Assembly (NCBI GenBank): GCA_037447655.1
Contig: JBBHKE010001857.1
Coordinates: forward strand, 1-57,505
Source of the DNA: Zygnema cylindricum
Taxonomy: Eukaryota; Streptophyta; Zygnematophyceae; Zygnematales; Zygnemataceae
Length of the DNA: 57,505 nt
Direction of reading: 5' to 3'
This document shows positions 56,531 to 57,505 of the stretch, in pieces. Position numbers and translations under genes: made by a program. The notes under the pieces are model-generated. The model saw nothing but the letters and a program-made list of their open reading frames with translations. It did not search any database and had not been told where the DNA came from. Each line of letters starts with the position of its first letter. Position 1 is the first letter of the stretch.

Positions 56531-57505
56531 AGAGAACCGTGGAGGGGGTTCTTTCCAAAGGAAGAAAAAGGCACTTGTGGTCACAAAGGTGATACGAGAA
56601 ACTGAGGATGCGTCCTCTGAGGAGGATAGGGAGCTTCTTCTTGACGAGAGTCTTGAGAAGAAAGAGATCCCTCAAAGACAAAAGTGTGCCCTTGGAGCAA
56701 TTCGGGAAGCTCCACAGGAAGAATGGATCATCGACTCAGGTGCATCCATGCATATGTGTCGTGACAAATACCTCTTCACTAAGCTACGGAAAATTCCTAC
56801 AGTAGAAATAGAGTATGGGGAAAGGAGAGTGGTTATTACAGATCCAGTCGGATCAGTTGGTTTGAAAGTCTTAGTGGAGGGTAAGACTTCTATACTCACT
56901 TTCTCAGATGTGCTCTGTATTCCTCAATTGAGTAAAATTCTTGTCTCTACATCTGTGTTAGATGAAAAGAGTTTGATACCTTCCCTGGAAAGGTGGTCTT
57001 TACAGCTAAGTATGGGGATGAAGTTTACTTCATTGCAGATAAATGTAGCCAAGGAATATTTAGGCTTAACCTGAGTAATAAAATGCTTATTATGTTAATG
57101 TCCCAAAAATTATGATTTTGCATAAGCAGTTGGGGCATGTGCATTTTGATAGGTTGAGGGAAATGAAGAAGCTTCGTGTAGTAGAAGGCATTCAGTTCAG
57201 TGATAATGAAATGATGAATGATTGTAGTGGCTGTGCCCAAGGTAAAGCTCACAGACTTCCTTTCCCTAAGCCGCCATATATAGGGGAGAAAAGGTACTAG
57301 ATTTGATCCACACAAATATCTGGGGGCGAGCAAGGGTACCTTCAGTTGGAGGAAAGAGGTACATGTTGACAATTACTGATGATTGGAGGGAAGAGGTACA
57401 TGTTGACAATTACTGATGACTGGTCCAGATACTCTAGAGTCTACTTCCTGAAAACGAAGTTTGAAACACCAACTTACTTCAAAAAATATAAAGCCTGGAG
57501 TGATG
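56531..57505 (+). pseudogene. G protease and integrase start
   Basis: The protease site WIIDSGASMHMC is intact near 56730. After a frame change, the integrase zinc region LGHVHFDRLREMKKL and CSGCAQGKAH is intact near 57125-57245. A 37-bp tandem duplication (AGAGGTACATGTTGACAATT starting at 57355 and 57392) repeats the first catalytic-Asp region and shifts the frame. Confidence 0.85.

Larger units (their letters stand above)
54614..57505 (+). mobile_element. Copia element G (family 1), runs off the right edge
   Basis: LTR 54614-55604, worn primer-binding site GGTTATCAACCC (55605), gag, protease and the start of integrase. Reverse transcriptase, RNase H and the 3' LTR, if present, lie beyond the window. 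Confidence 0.85.

Overview
This window is nuclear DNA from a eukaryote, probably a microbial one. The signs are Ty1/copia retrotransposons, hAT transposons with 8-bp target duplications, a tRNA-Asp-like relic, many microsatellites and one intron-free enzyme gene. The lineage is not resolved; a stramenopile alga or another protist is plausible. Element letters A to S are my own labels. Only one host gene looks intact: a 2-oxoglutarate/Fe(II) dioxygenase at 8162-9181 on the minus strand. Nearly everything else is transposon, transposon relic or simple repeat.

Bases 1-11500 hold a minisatellite (621-951), purine tracts, a non-autonomous hAT element (2520-3246, perfect 8-bp target duplication), a second hAT-like MITE (3320-3712), the dioxygenase gene, a MITE family with ends TACACCGTGAATCG, and an 0.8-kb inverted-repeat element (10461-11266). 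Bases 11700-20935 hold two convergent solo LTRs (H, I), a 2.85-kb hAT element with a decayed transposase (15751-18596) and a deleted relative beside it (18797-19180).

Bases 20936-57505 are a nest of copia elements. Family 1 comprises A, B and G plus the LTRs H, I, J, K and L. Family 2 comprises C, D, E and F plus the solo LTR M. B (minus) is cut by C (plus). A (minus) contains two solo LTRs, J and M. D sits inside the 5' LTR of E with target duplication TTCCA. E shares its 3' LTR with a truncated downstream copy, F. G starts at 54614 and runs off the right edge. Every gag-pol is broken by stops, frameshifts, deletions or tandem duplications.

Three shared traits stand out. (1) The primer-binding site is GTTATGGGCC, which matches the anticodon loop of initiator tRNA-Met, as in Drosophila copia and yeast Ty5. 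(2) The gag ATG lies inside the LTR, so each LTR encodes the first 6-7 (family 1) or about 19 (family 2) Gag residues. (3) All eight family-1 LTRs with that region carry an antisense tRNA-like module (box A-like, box B-like, then TTTT) about 150-290 bp from the LTR start. This looks like a built-in RNA polymerase III unit and is the most unusual signal here. A 1.49-kb insertion in LTR K (39768-41256) adds a strict 20-bp array of ATAT cores separated by alternating purine-pyrimidine sequence, plus a tRNA-Asp-like relic.
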